A model generated the notes under the pieces. That model saw only the letters and a list, made by a program, of their open reading frames with translations, searched no databases and was not told where the DNA came from. DNA of 64,000 nucleotides from Bacteroidota bacterium (GTDB lineage: Bacteria; Bacteroidota; Bacteroidia; Cytophagales; Cyclobacteriaceae): the NCBI GenBank assembly GCA_018267215.1, contig JAFDYX010000029.1, positions 1-64,000 of the forward strand, written 5' to 3'. Position numbers and translations under genes: made by a program. This document shows positions 18,050 through 27,659 of this stretch, in pieces (position 1 is the stretch's first letter; every line of letters starts with the position of its first letter).

Positions 18050-19462
18050 GTGAATTTAATAGAAGATTTGGAGCGATTTCCTGTGTTTGAACAGGTTGCC
18101 AGCGCAGCAGAACAGCTACAACTCGATACGTATGTAGTGGGTGGGTTTGTGCGCGACCTGTTGTTAAAACGACCTTGTAAAGACATTGATGTGGTATGTG
18201 TGGGGAGCGGGATAGAATTAGCAGAAAAAACAGCCCGCCAGCTAGGTGCCGGGCCGGTAACGACATTTAAAAATTTTGGAACGGCCATGATAAAATTTCA
18301 AGACTTTGACTTGGAATTCGTTGGTGCTCGTAAAGAATCTTATCGAAATGACTCGCGTAAACCTATCGTAGAAGATGGTACACTGGAAGATGATCAAAAA
18401 CGCAGGGATTTTACAATCAATGCGCTGGCCATCAGCCTGAATAAAAAAAAATATGGCGAGTTGGTTGATCCGTTTGGAGGTGTGGCCCACCTGGCAAAAA
18501 AAATCATTCAGACCCCGCTTGCGCCTGATGTTACTTTTTCGGATGATCCGCTGCGCATGATGCGGGCTATCCGTTTTGCGGCTCAACTCAACTTTGATAT
18601 CGAGGCCGACACATTTGAGGCAATCATCAGAAATGCTCCACGCTTAAAAATTGTTTCTATGGAACGCATCGTAGATGAATTGAATAAAATTATCCTCACG
18701 CCCGTTCCTTCTTATGGATTTAAGTTGTTATTCCAAGCAGGGTTGTTAAAAGAATTTTTTCCCGAGATGGTGGCATTGCACGGGGTAGAATATGTTGACA
18801 ACAAAGCACACAAAGATAATTTCTACCACACCTTGCAAGTACTCGACAATGTATCGAAAGTGTCGGACGATTTGTGGCTTCGGTGGGCAGCGATTATGCA
18901 TGACATCGCCAAGCCGGCAACCAAGCGGTTTGAACCTAAAGTAGGATGGACTTTTCACGGGCATGAAGACAAAGGAGCGCGGATGACCCCCGGCCTATTC
19001 AGGCGATTGAAACTACCCATGAATGAAAAAATGCTTTTCGTACAAAAATTAGTGCGGTTGCATTTGCGGCCCATTGCCTTGGTGAAAGAAGTTACCGACT
19101 CGGCCATCCGCAGGCTTCTGTTTGAAGCCGGAGATGATGTAGAGGCATTGATGATATTGTGCCGGGCTGACATTACTTCCAAGAATACCGAAAAAGTAGC
19201 TAAGTACCTGGGTAATTTTGAAAAGGTGCAACAGAAAATGATCGAGTTGGAAGAACGCGACAAAATCAGAAACTTTCAGCCGCCCGTTACGGGCGATGAG
19301 ATCATGCGTTTGTACGATCTTCCGGCAGGCCGCCTCATCGGAGACATGAAAGAACAGATACGAGAGGCTATCTTGGAAGGAAAAATTAAAAATACGAGAG
19401 AAGAAGCACTGCAGATGCTCGCGAAAATTGCAACCAAAAAAGGATTAGTTAAAAAAATGTAA
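18050..19462 (+). CDS. CCA tRNA nucleotidyltransferase with HD domain
   Basis: 470 residues from the GTG at 18050. This start gives MNLIEDLERFPVFEQVASAA, which matches the usual N-terminus of the family; an earlier GTG at 17984 would add residues that overlap the promoter region. The nucleotidyltransferase head shows GGFVRDLLL and the metal-binding DID; further on come RRDFTINALA and the RNA-binding segment (DDPLRMMRAIRFA), then an HD domain with MHDIAKP. It adds or repairs CCA ends of tRNAs. It is transcribed away from tRNA-Asp, 119 bases apart. Confidence 0.93.
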   Translation: MNLIEDLERFPVFEQVASAAEQLQLDTYVVGGFVRDLLLKRPCKDIDVVCVGSGIELAEKTARQLGAGPVTTFKNFGTAMIKFQDFDLEFVGARKESYRNDSRKPIVEDGTLEDDQKRRDFTINALAISLNKKKYGELVDPFGGVAHLAKKIIQTPLAPDVTFSDDPLRMMRAIRFAAQLNFDIEADTFEAIIRNAPRLKIVSMERIVDELNKIILTPVPSYGFKLLFQAGLLKEFFPEMVALHGVEYVDNKAHKDNFYHTLQVLDNVSKVSDDLWLRWAAIMHDIAKPATKRFEPKVGWTFHGHEDKGARMTPGLFRRLKLPMNEKMLFVQKLVRLHLRPIALVKEVTDSAIRRLLFEAGDDVEALMILCRADITSKNTEKVAKYLGNFEKVQQKMIELEERDKIRNFQPPVTGDEIMRLYDLPAGRLIGDMKEQIREAILEGKIKNTREEALQMLAKIATKKGLVKKM

Positions 19463-19480
19463 ACCAATAAAACCGTTGTT

Positions 19481-20257
19481 ATGAAAAATAGTTTTTTAGT
19501 GTTGCTGATGTTGGCTGCAATGAGTGTGGTAGCCCAAAAGAAAAAGAAAACTGACGCTCCGCCTGTTCAGACAAACCAGACACAAGTTCAACCGGCTAAA
19601 TCAACGCAAGCTGCTACGACAAAAGACACAGTGCCGGCAAACGCGATTAACCCGTTGCTTCAGCACTACGCCATGAAATACCAATTGGCCGTGCAGTGGA
19701 ACGATTACGATATAGCCAAAGATGCTTTGTATGATTTGATTGTAGAAAACCAGGGCAATGATTCTACTGTTTTTGATTTAGCCGGCTACTACTATCAAAA
19801 CAGAAAGTATCCTTCGGCTGTGCTGGTTGCGCAAACGCTGCTGAAGAGAAATCCCAAAAATGCAGGAGCGCTGGAGATTGCCGCTATCGGCTACGAAAAC
19901 TTGGGCGTGTATGATCGCTCCTTACAAAGCTATGAGAGCTTGTATCTGTTACAAAATAATCCGAATGTGTTGTACAAAATGGCAGCATTGCAACTTCAGT
20001 TAAAAAGATATCGCGAGGCGGTGGCTTCATCCGATATTTTACTGGCTGCAAAAGATTTGGATGCGCTTAAGATTGGCTACCCCATGCCCGACAACAAAAC
20101 AAAAGATTTTTCCATGAAGGTGGCGGTGTTAAACCTGAAAGGTGTGGCTGCCATGGAGCAGTCAGACAAAGCTACCGCTAAAACTTTTTTTGAGCAGGCA
20201 TTGGCCATTGCACCGGATTTCCCTCCGGCAAAAGAAAATCTGGCCAAGGTAAAATAA
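19481..20257 (+). CDS. Secreted TPR-repeat protein
   Basis: 258 residues. A signal peptide (MKNSFLVLLMLAAMSVVAQ) is followed by a lysine-rich and then Gln/Thr-rich linker, and by at least three TPR-like helical pairs between about residues 70 and 255, the last ending in the typical ALAIAPDFPPAKENLAKV. Likely a periplasmic or surface scaffold. It begins 18 bases after the CCA-adding enzyme gene, in the same direction, so it may be co-transcribed. Partner unknown. Confidence 0.85.
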   Translation: MKNSFLVLLMLAAMSVVAQKKKKTDAPPVQTNQTQVQPAKSTQAATTKDTVPANAINPLLQHYAMKYQLAVQWNDYDIAKDALYDLIVENQGNDSTVFDLAGYYYQNRKYPSAVLVAQTLLKRNPKNAGALEIAAIGYENLGVYDRSLQSYESLYLLQNNPNVLYKMAALQLQLKRYREAVASSDILLAAKDLDALKIGYPMPDNKTKDFSMKVAVLNLKGVAAMEQSDKATAKTFFEQALAIAPDFPPAKENLAKVK

Positions 20258-20310
20258 CCGTGCAACCTTTGACTGCTGGGGTTGTCTTTGTTCACGAGTG
20301 ATATCATCAG

Positions 20311-20856
20311 TTGGAGAATATTGTACATCATGCCGCATTGATCAGCCGCTGCCGCGAGGGCAACAGCGAGGCCATTCGGCAATTGTATGACCTATACAAA
20401 AGGGCGATGTACAATGTGGGATACCGCATTGTGAACGATGCCGATGAGGCTAAAGATGTGCTGCAAGAATCATTTATCAGCGCCTTTAATAATCTGGAAA
20501 GCTACCGGGGCGATGCAGCCTTTGGAGCTTGGCTGAAACGGATCGTAGTAAACAAAGCCATTAACACGGTACGAAAGAGGCGGTTCGAGCGGCTGCCGGA
20601 GGCCGATCAATTTGATGTGGCTGAGCACGAACAAACGGATATGCTGGATGGCTTTCCGTTTACGGTAGAGAAAGTGCGGAAGGCGATAGAACAATTACCG
20701 GATGGATATCGCGTTGTATTGTCATTGTATTTATTGGAGGGATATGATCATGCCGAGATTGCCGAGATACTGGGCATCACCGAGTCCACCTCTAAGTCGC
20801 AGTATAACCGATCTAAAAAAAAACTGAAAGAAATCCTTGAGTCCTATGAAAAATAA
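20311..20856 (+). CDS. ECF-type RNA polymerase sigma factor
   Basis: 181 residues from a TTG; an in-frame TGA at 20299 limits the upstream choice and no ATG fits. Sigma region 2 is seen in RAMYNVGYRIVNDADEAKDVLQESFISAFNNL and region 4 in LPDGYRVVLSLYLLEGYDHAEIAEILGITESTSKSQ. It should direct polymerase to a stress or envelope regulon. The next gene, overlapping by 11 bases, looks like a membrane-anchored anti-sigma factor. Confidence 0.93.
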   Translation: MENIVHHAALISRCREGNSEAIRQLYDLYKRAMYNVGYRIVNDADEAKDVLQESFISAFNNLESYRGDAAFGAWLKRIVVNKAINTVRKRRFERLPEADQFDVAEHEQTDMLDGFPFTVEKVRKAIEQLPDGYRVVLSLYLLEGYDHAEIAEILGITESTSKSQYNRSKKKLKEILESYEK

Positions 20857-21388
20857 AAAAGATTCGCTGGAAAAATTTGTTGAAGAAAACAGACAGCATT
20901 TTGATGCTTACACACCGCCAGAAAATGTGTGGAGTAAAATAGCGCAATCAGGGCAGGGTAAGACCAACCGTTTTTTTCTCGATGCGGTAACTTTTTGGCG
21001 GGTAGCGGCCATTTTTCTTTTATTCTTATCCGGTTATTTGCTGGTCGATAAATTTTATATCAAAACAACATCTGAGCGGCAGGATAAATCAGCGTGGCAG
21101 AGTTTTAACGATCTAGAAAATTATTACAGCGCACAGATTAATGAAAAGATGGCGATGGTCAGCCAGTATCAGTCTAAAACCGGATTGACGGAAGATGAGG
21201 TTACCCAAAACCTGAAAAAATTAGATGCCATGTACCAAGTGCTGAAAGACGAAATGAAACGAAAGCCCACGCAAGATGTGCGCGATGCACTGGTGTTGAA
21301 TTTGCTGGTGCGGATAGACCTCATCAACCAACAGCTTCAAAAACTGGATAACCCGAAAGCAGAAATTAAAAAACAAAAAGACGTTTAA
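20846..21388 (+). CDS. Probable membrane anti-sigma factor
   Basis: 180 residues from the ATG at 20846 (MKNKKDSLEKFVEENRQHFD). A short cytoplasmic part with the pattern HFDAYTPPENVWSKI, common in Bacteroidota anti-sigma-like proteins, is followed by one membrane helix (about 47-65) and a helical periplasmic tail. No zinc-binding HxxxCxxC motif is present. The assignment rests on overlap with the ECF sigma gene and on topology. The 3' end overlaps the stop region of ftsE by 4 bases on the opposite strand. Confidence 0.7.
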   Translation: MKNKKDSLEKFVEENRQHFDAYTPPENVWSKIAQSGQGKTNRFFLDAVTFWRVAAIFLLFLSGYLLVDKFYIKTTSERQDKSAWQSFNDLENYYSAQINEKMAMVSQYQSKTGLTEDEVTQNLKKLDAMYQVLKDEMKRKPTQDVRDALVLNLLVRIDLINQQLQKLDNPKAEIKKQKDV

Positions 21389-22092
21389 TAGTCGCTGCTT
21401 AATTCAAAATTCTCAACCTTAGAATCTTTTAAGTTTCCGTTTTCGCACTTGAGTATGCGTGCCGGAAACTTTCTGATTAATCCATAGCTGTGGGTAGCCA
21501 TCAGAATGGCTGTTCCACTTTTGTTGATTTGCTGAAATACTTTTAAAATATCATACGATACTTCCGGGTCGAGGTTGCCGGTGGGTTCATCGGCAATCAA
21601 CAATAAAGGTTCGTTGATGAGCGCACGGGCTATCACCACGCGCTGTTGCTCTCCGCCTGAAAGCTGGTGCGGCATTTTTTTTTCGACAGAGCCTAGCCCT
21701 ACCTGCATGAGCACCTCAGCCTGCCGGGTTTTCATTTTAGCTTTGTCTTTCCAGCCGGTGGCTTTCATAACAAACGCCAAATTTTCTATAACAGTACGGT
21801 CTTGCAGTAATTGAAAGTCTTGAAAAATGATACCTATTTTTCGCCTCAGTAATGGGATGTGTTTGTTTTTGATTCCATGGATTTGTACACCCGCTACGTT
21901 GATCTCACCTTCGCGCAGCGGCAAATCGGCATATAATGTTTTCAGCAGCGATGACTTGCCCGATCCGGTGCGGCCAATAATAAATACAAACTCGCCTTTG
22001 CTGATATCAAAACTGATTTGATGGAGCACCGCATTGTGATCCTGATAGATGGTTGCCTCGCGAACACTTAATACGGGATCAGATGAAAACAT
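21385..22092 (-). CDS. ftsE: Cell-division ABC ATPase FtsE
   Basis: 235 residues with Walker [10 protein letters not shown], signature LSGGEQQRV, Walker [13 protein letters not shown] and switch histidine in MATHSYG. The segment [11 protein letters not shown] is typical for FtsE/LolD-type ATPases. FtsE works with FtsX to activate cell-wall hydrolases at the septum; no ftsX lies in this window, so a LolD-like role is the alternative. It follows the transaldolase gene by 10 bases and is probably co-transcribed. Confidence 0.85.
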   Translation of the reverse strand: MFSSDPVLSVREATIYQDHNAVLHQISFDISKGEFVFIIGRTGSGKSSLLKTLYADLPLREGEINVAGVQIHGIKNKHIPLLRRKIGIIFQDFQLLQDRTVIENLAFVMKATGWKDKAKMKTRQAEVLMQVGLGSVEKKMPHQLSGGEQQRVVIARALINEPLLLIADEPTGNLDPEVSYDILKVFQQINKSGTAILMATHSYGLIRKFPARILKCENGNLKDSKVENFELSSDY

Positions 22093-22102
22093 GAAATAGA
22101 AT

Positions 22103-22759
22103 CTATCCGTTTACCTTTTTGTGGTCGGCCAAAAACTTAGCCAGCCCGATGTCGGTAAGCGGGTGGTTCAATAAGTCGGTAATGACTTTGAGCGGGCATG
22201 TGGCTACATCAGCTCCTATTTCAGCACATTTGATCAGGTGCATGGTGTGGCGCACGCTGGCAGCGAGGATTTTCGTTTCATAACCATAGTTGTCGTATAT
22301 CAATCGGATCTGGGCGATCAGTTCCAACCCGTCTTGCGACACATCGTCAAGCCGTCCTATAAAGGGAGATACAAAACTGGCTCCGGCTTTTGCCGCCAGC
22401 AAGGCCTGGCCTGCAGAAAATACCAACGTGCAGTTGGTGCGTATGCCTTCGCTGCTAAATTTTTTGATTGCTTTTACGCCATCTTTAATCATTGGCACTT
22501 TTACCACAATCTTGCTGTCAATTTTAGCGAGTTCTTTTCCTTCTGCAATGATTTTGTCGAACTCGGTGGCAATCACTTCCGCGCTCACATTGTCGTCCAC
22601 AATGTTGCAGATGGCTTTGTAGTGCGCCCTCACTTTTTCGTCACCGGCTATGCCTTCTTTCGCCATCAGCGAGGGGTTAGTGGTTACGCCATCTAATACA
22701 CCTAAATTATGTGCTTCTTTGATTTCGTTGAGGTTGGCTGTATCAATAAAAAATTTCAT
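22103..22759 (-). CDS. Transaldolase / fructose-6-phosphate aldolase family (TalC/MipB type)
   Basis: 218 residues, the length of the short transaldolase family. The opening [16 protein letters not shown] and [14 protein letters not shown] are family hallmarks; the Schiff-base lysine lies in KIVVKVPM, followed by NCTLVFS and [11 protein letters not shown]. It works in the non-oxidative pentose phosphate pathway, either as true transaldolase or as fructose-6-phosphate aldolase. Sequence alone does not separate the two. Confidence 0.93.
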   Translation of the reverse strand: MKFFIDTANLNEIKEAHNLGVLDGVTTNPSLMAKEGIAGDEKVRAHYKAICNIVDDNVSAEVIATEFDKIIAEGKELAKIDSKIVVKVPMIKDGVKAIKKFSSEGIRTNCTLVFSAGQALLAAKAGASFVSPFIGRLDDVSQDGLELIAQIRLIYDNYGYETKILAASVRHTMHLIKCAEIGADVATCPLKVITDLLNHPLTDIGLAKFLADHKKVNG

Positions 22760-22778
22760 AGAGATCAGTATTTAGGTG

Positions 22779-22786
22779 CAAATCTA
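22779..22786 (-). promoter_or_regulatory. -7 element upstream of transaldolase gene
   Basis: TAGATTTG on the minus strand matches TAnnTTTG exactly and lies about 20 bases before the start codon. No clear TTTG is found 19-20 bases further upstream. Confidence 0.4.
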
Positions 22787-22928
22787 AACGATTTTTTTGC
22801 TTGCATCAGGCATGGTAAAAAAAGTTATTTCCCTATCATGTTAAACGCAAAAGATTTTTTTATTTACCGAACAATAAACTGAATATTGCGTTTTGTTGAT
22901 GTGACTGACAATCTATAAAATCCTTCCG

Positions 22929-25299
22929 ATGATTCGGTTTTTTTACCTTTCTCATATTGTTGCCTTCAGTTGCAGTAGCCCAAAATAAATATACGTTGAG
23001 CGGTTATGTGAAAGATGCCGGCAGCGGAGAAGCCTTGATCGGAGCTACGGTGTTGATCAAAGAAGCAAATGCCGCTGCCACTGCTAACGTTTATGGGTTT
23101 TATTCCATCACTGTTCCGCCAGCAGCTTACACGGTGGTAATCACTTATGTGGGGTATGGGCATATTGAAAAAGCAATAGAGCTTCAGAGCGACCAGCGGT
23201 TAGATATTGAAATGAAAGAAACCTCTAAAGAATTGCAGGAAGTAGTGGTGCAAGCCGATAACCCGATAACCCGGGTACAAAGTACTGAGATGAGCACGGC
23301 CGAGTTAGATATACGCACCATCCGCAAAATGCCTGCGTTTTTAGGCGAAGCCGATGTCATTAAATCTATTCAGGCGCTGCCCGGGATCAGTACGGTAGGA
23401 GAGGGTGCTTCGGGTTATAATTCGCGCGGTGGCAATGTAGGGCAAAACCTGATATTCCTAGATGAAGCGCCCGTGTACAATTCTTCGCACATGCTCGGCT
23501 TTTTTTCGGTTTTCAATCCCGATGCTGTGATAGACACTAAACTGTACAAAGGCGGCATACCGGCACGCTATGGCGGGCGACTGTCTTCTATTTTGGATGT
23601 GCGCATGAAAGAAGGGAACAATAAAAAACTGGAGACAACAGGTGGTGTCGGAACGATATTTTCGAGGCTGGCTATAGAAGCTCCGATTGTGAAAGACAAA
23701 GGATCTTTTATTGTGGCCGCGAGGCGTTCGTACATTGATATTCTTGCCCGCCCTTTTGTGAAAGTACTGAAAGATGGCGGAGCTCTTAATTTTTATGATA
23801 TTACCGCCAAGGCAAACTATCAATTAAACAATCATAACCGTCTTTTCCTGTCGGGATATTTTGGCCGCGATAACTTTCTGTTCACCAAAGACCAGGGATT
23901 TAGTTGGGGAAGCCAAACCACCACGCTACGGTGGAACCATCTGTTCAACCAAAAATTATTTTACAATCTCACCGGTGTGTATAGCCAGTATTCTTACAAC
24001 CTTCAGTTCGGCAGCGATAGTCAGAACCGCTTTAAATGGAGCTCTTCCATTCGCAACTATATTCTTAAACCCGAGCTGACGTATTTTATCAATCAAAACA
24101 ATGAGTTGTCGTTGGGTGCTGAGGTTATCTATTACAACTTTGATCCGGCCAATTCGGTAGGAACTACCAACGGTGTAGCCAAGAATATCAGCATTCCGAA
24201 AAAATATAATTTAGAAAATTCGCTCTATGCCGGCAACACGCAAAGAGTGAGCGATCGGTTTTCTGTAGAGTATGGTGTGCGGTTATCGCAGTTTAATTCT
24301 TTTGGCGATACGGTGTTTCATTATCGCGATACAGTGCCGGGCATTCGCAGGATTGCCACAACCCATACCGCCTATCGGCCTGGGCAGGTTTCAGCACAAT
24401 ACATGAATTGGCAGCCGAGGCTGTCTGCAAAATTTCAGTTGAACGAATGGAGTTCAATAAAAGCCAGCTACAACCGGATGGTGCAATACCTGCACCTGAT
24501 TTCAAATACGGCTGCTTCTAACCCATTAGATGTGTGGACACCCACCTCACAAAACATCCTTCCCGAATTGGGCGATCAGTATGCAGTGGGCTACTTTCGC
24601 ACACTGGGCAAAGAAAATGAATGGGAGGCATCAGTAGAAACATATTGGCGTGCCACTCAAAATCAAATTGATTATATCAACGGAGCAGATCTGCTGATCA
24701 ATAAACGGCTGGAGGGAGATTTACTCTCCGGCAAAGGCCGGGCTTATGGCGTTGAATTTTATTTGCGAAAAAAAATGGGGCGGCTAAACGGCTGGGTGAG
24801 CTACACACTGGCCAAAACAGAACTTCAAACGTTGGGTATCAACAACGGCAATTGGTACCCCACCCGTTTTGATCAGCGCCATAATCTTAAAATCAGCGCT
24901 TTTTACGACATCACTAAACGCTGGTCTTTTTCTACCAACTTTGTGTTTCTTTCAGGCACGCCCACCAATTTTCCTACTTCTGGTTATTATGAAAATGGAA
25001 TCTTTATTCCGTACAATGCCAACAACGCCCGCAATAATGTGCGGCTGCCTCCCTACCACCGCCTTGATGTAGCTTTTCGGCTGGAAGGCAAACGAGAAAA
25101 GAACGGAAAGCCCCGCAAGACCCACGACTATTGGGTATTCTCCGTTTACAATGTGTATGCACGCCAAAACCCTTTTGCTATTTATTTCTCTCAAAATGAC
25201 CAGCGTGTGCCATCTGGCCAACCGGTACAAACACAAGCACAACAGGTTTCTATTATCGGCACGATGGTGCCTGCTGTTTCTTACAATTTTAATTTTTGA
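22929..25299 (+). CDS. TonB-dependent receptor with carboxypeptidase-like N-terminal domain; apparent +1 frameshift in signal peptide
   Basis: From residue ~20 on, the protein is a clear outer-membrane receptor: CarboxypepD_reg-like domain (YTLSGYVKDAGSGEALIGAT), plug domain (LPGISTVGEGASGYNSRGGN) and a 22-strand-type barrel ending in an aromatic SYNFNF. The only good start, ATG at 22929, is in another frame. Removing one T from the seven-T run at 22938-22944 gives MIRFFTFLILLPSVAVAQN, an ideal signal peptide that continues in frame. Without it the frame starts only at TTG 22957, in mid-signal. It may be a sequencing error, a slippage-controlled gene or a recent lesion. It pairs with the DUF4249 gene downstream. 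Confidence 0.88.
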
Positions 25300-25347
25300 G
25301 TGATGAGAGATTTATTAGAGAAGCATATAAGTAATGACTTGAAAAGG

Positions 25348-26292
25348 ATGAAGCGATTGAACAAAATACGGGTACAGCAGACGATTAAAATAGTAAGCTC
25401 ATTTCTTGTGCTGATATTTTTCTTATGCTCATGCCAAACAGTTATTCATCCTACATTAGACAAGGCGCCATCTGTTTTGGTTGTAAGTGGATGGCTGAAC
25501 AATAAACCGGAAAAACAAATTATCCAGTTAACGATGACGGAATCGTACTTTGCCGACCGCCTGCCGCCCGGTGTAAGTGGCGCCACCGTTACGGTTACCG
25601 ATAACCTCAACAATATTTTCTATTTTACGGATGACGGAACGAATACCGGAACCTATCAGTGGACACCTGCCCCGGGCAATAACTTAGGTACAGTAGGAAA
25701 AAAGTATTCTCTCAGTGTTACAACAGGAGGAGAAACATATACGGCCACATCTGAAATGAAAAGAGTGCCGCCCGTTGACAGTATTTCTTTTTCAATATCA
25801 AAAAGCTTACGGTTTCCCAGTGGCTCTTATATCGCAGAATTTTGGTCAACAGATCCCAAAGGTGCGGGCGATACCTATTGGATAAGAACCTATAAAAACG
25901 GAATACTGTTAAACAAACCGTCAGAAATTAATCTGGCTTATGATGCGGGCTTTTCTGCCGGTGGCGATTTTGACGGAGTGCGTTTTATTACGCCCATCCG
26001 TCAGGCAATTAATCCGGTAGATAAAGATTCAAATGGCAAGATATTATCACCCTATGTTGTGGGCGACTCGGTTTATGTTGAAATTCAATCCATCACGTTG
26101 GCTGCGTTCGATCATGTGACGCAGGTGAAAAATCAAACGAATGTACAGGGCGGTTTTGCGGCACTCTTTGCTAAGCCGATGGAAAATGTTTCATCTAACA
26201 TTACCAACACCAATCCGAATGGTAGTACAGTAGTAGGTTTTTTTAATGTATCGGCCGTAAAAGGAGCAGGACGCAGGATAAGGATAAAATAA
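25348..26292 (+). CDS. DUF4249 family outer-membrane lipoprotein
   Basis: 314 residues from the ATG at 25348; an in-frame ATG at 25303, four bases past the receptor stop, would add 15 residues. Either gives a signal peptide with lipobox FLCSC. The body (SVLVVSGWLNNKPEKQIIQLTMTESY and later TVTDNLNNIFYF) matches the beta-rich DUF4249 family, nearly always encoded beside this type of TonB receptor. It is thought to act as a surface partner of the receptor. Substrate unknown. Confidence 0.85.
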   Translation: MKRLNKIRVQQTIKIVSSFLVLIFFLCSCQTVIHPTLDKAPSVLVVSGWLNNKPEKQIIQLTMTESYFADRLPPGVSGATVTVTDNLNNIFYFTDDGTNTGTYQWTPAPGNNLGTVGKKYSLSVTTGGETYTATSEMKRVPPVDSISFSISKSLRFPSGSYIAEFWSTDPKGAGDTYWIRTYKNGILLNKPSEINLAYDAGFSAGGDFDGVRFITPIRQAINPVDKDSNGKILSPYVVGDSVYVEIQSITLAAFDHVTQVKNQTNVQGGFAALFAKPMENVSSNITNTNPNGSTVVGFFNVSAVKGAGRRIRIK

Positions 26293-26296
26293 AAAT

Positions 26297-26388
26297 GGCA
26301 AACCGAACATCGCACCGCTACAACCGCCTACCCTTGCTGCCTTCCGGCCCTGGGGGAGTTCAGCAGGAGCTGGTCGTGCCGATTTGCC
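26297..26388 (-). ncRNA. ffs: Bacterial small SRP RNA (4.5S type)
   Basis: The minus strand carries the universal SRP domain IV core GGCCGGAAGGCAGCAAGG inside a long hairpin. The two ends, GGCAAATCG and CGGTTTGCC, pair over 9 bases, giving a 92-base RNA. It binds Ffh and targets membrane proteins for co-translational insertion. A promoter -7 element sits directly in front of the 5' end. Confidence 0.93.
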
Positions 26389-26392
26389 GCGA

Positions 26393-26400
26393 CAAAAATA
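26393..26400 (-). promoter_or_regulatory. -7 element of SRP RNA gene
   Basis: TATTTTTG on the minus strand matches TAnnTTTG exactly and ends four bases before the predicted RNA 5' end, the correct distance for a transcription start there. The -33 match is poor. Confidence 0.5.
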
Positions 26401-26420
26401 ACAATTCCTGAATTAACCGG

Positions 26421-26912
26421 TTAAGGATTTTTCAGATTAAATACCCAGTTGCCGGTAACATTGTTAGTTCGCCAGCCGGCACCGGTGGAGAGGGTAAAAG
26501 AGATCTGTAAGGTTGAACCGGCAGCATTGACGGTGTAGGTCATCGGTAAGTTGGTGGTGCTGGGGTCTCTCACTACTTGAGATGTGGGGGAAGCGCCAAA
26601 TGACCAAGTGCCATTGGTTGGCCACGGGTCTGTGCCTGCATTTGGGCGGTTAGCACACGTGTAGTTATAAACACCATTGGCTCCTTGCCCGGGTTGGCCG
26701 CTTACGGTTAGCGTAAAACTCGTCCAATTCCATCCGTTAGAATTGGTTACATCAGTTCCTCCCAGCGTTACGCTTGAAACTGTCCATGTTTTAGTGAGTA
26801 ACGCTAATTGGGTATCCTGAACAGGTTGTGTTTTGCTATGAGAGCCGCATCCGGCAAAAGTGAGCAGCGCTATCAAAGAGACACCGAGCAGGAATATACG
26901 TGTGTGCTTCAT
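26421..26912 (-). CDS. Lipocalin-like hypothetical lipoprotein
   Basis: 163 residues. The signal peptide ends in lipobox TFAGC (Cys22). The rest is beta-rich and Gly/Asn/Thr-rich (LLTKTWTVSSVTLGGTDVT, then NGTWSFGASPTSQVVRD), the pattern of small Bacteroidota lipoproteins of lipocalin-like type. That family call is by eye. It stands alone between the SRP RNA and the ABC ATPase gene. Confidence 0.75.
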   Translation of the reverse strand: MKHTRIFLLGVSLIALLTFAGCGSHSKTQPVQDTQLALLTKTWTVSSVTLGGTDVTNSNGWNWTSFTLTVSGQPGQGANGVYNYTCANRPNAGTDPWPTNGTWSFGASPTSQVVRDPSTTNLPMTYTVNAAGSTLQISFTLSTGAGWRTNNVTGNWVFNLKNP

Positions 26913-27026
26913 GGAGGAGGGTTAATTTAAATTGCGATAAACTTACAAAAAATCAATCTGTTTTTAAAATACCTGGTTGGAGGCGGTTTTCTGCTGTTAG
27001 ATAATCTGAATCAAGCCGAAGTAACC

Positions 27027-27659
27027 TTACTTGTAATCAAAAATATTGATTTTAAAGTCTGCCGAAGCGTATTCATGTTCCAGGTTGGAAGCGATGAATG
27101 TAATGGTATCTGTTGGTACTTCGCTCAACTGGTCGTGATACCACTGCGCAGAGGCTTGGTCGAGGTTGGTGCAGGGCTCATCCAGAAAAAGGAAGTCTGC
27201 TTTTGAGTAAAAGGCCAACCCTAATTTTAGTCGCTGCCGCATACCCGATGAATATTGTGAAATAGGTTTTGATGGATTGGCGGGTAGGTTTATTTTATCA
27301 ATCAAGAGATCGAGTGGCAGCCGGCAGGTTTTAAATTTAAAATGAAACCGGATCATTTCCGGAAGCGAAAACTCTTCGATCAGATCCATGTAAGGTGCGG
27401 CAATCGCTACTCGTTTAAACAGATCTGATGGATTGATTTGTTCAATAGGTGCATGAACATCATGGGGTGTAGGAAAATAAGAGATCGCTCCGGTGCTGGG
27501 TTGCATTTGCCCCCACAACACTTGCATCAGGGTTGATTTGCCCGATCCGTTAGGGCCGGTAATGGCATAGCGTTTTCCGGTTTCGAATATGTGGCTGAAA
27601 TTCCTGAAAATCCATTCGCGGTTAAAGCGCTTTCCTAAATTCTCAGTTACGATTTTCAT
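27027..27659 (-). CDS. ABC transporter ATP-binding protein
   Basis: 210 residues with Walker A GPNGSGKST, signature YSSGMRQRLKLGLA and Walker B FLFLDEPCTNLD. The signature has SSGM in place of LSGGQ, as in ATPases of the CcmA/NatA type. No permease gene is next to it. It overlaps lpxA by four bases (ATGA), so it belongs to the lipid A operon and may serve an envelope export step, which is an inference from position only. Confidence 0.88.
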   Translation of the reverse strand: MKIVTENLGKRFNREWIFRNFSHIFETGKRYAITGPNGSGKSTLMQVLWGQMQPSTGAISYFPTPHDVHAPIEQINPSDLFKRVAIAAPYMDLIEEFSLPEMIRFHFKFKTCRLPLDLLIDKINLPANPSKPISQYSSGMRQRLKLGLAFYSKADFLFLDEPCTNLDQASAQWYHDQLSEVPTDTITFIASNLEHEYASADFKINIFDYK

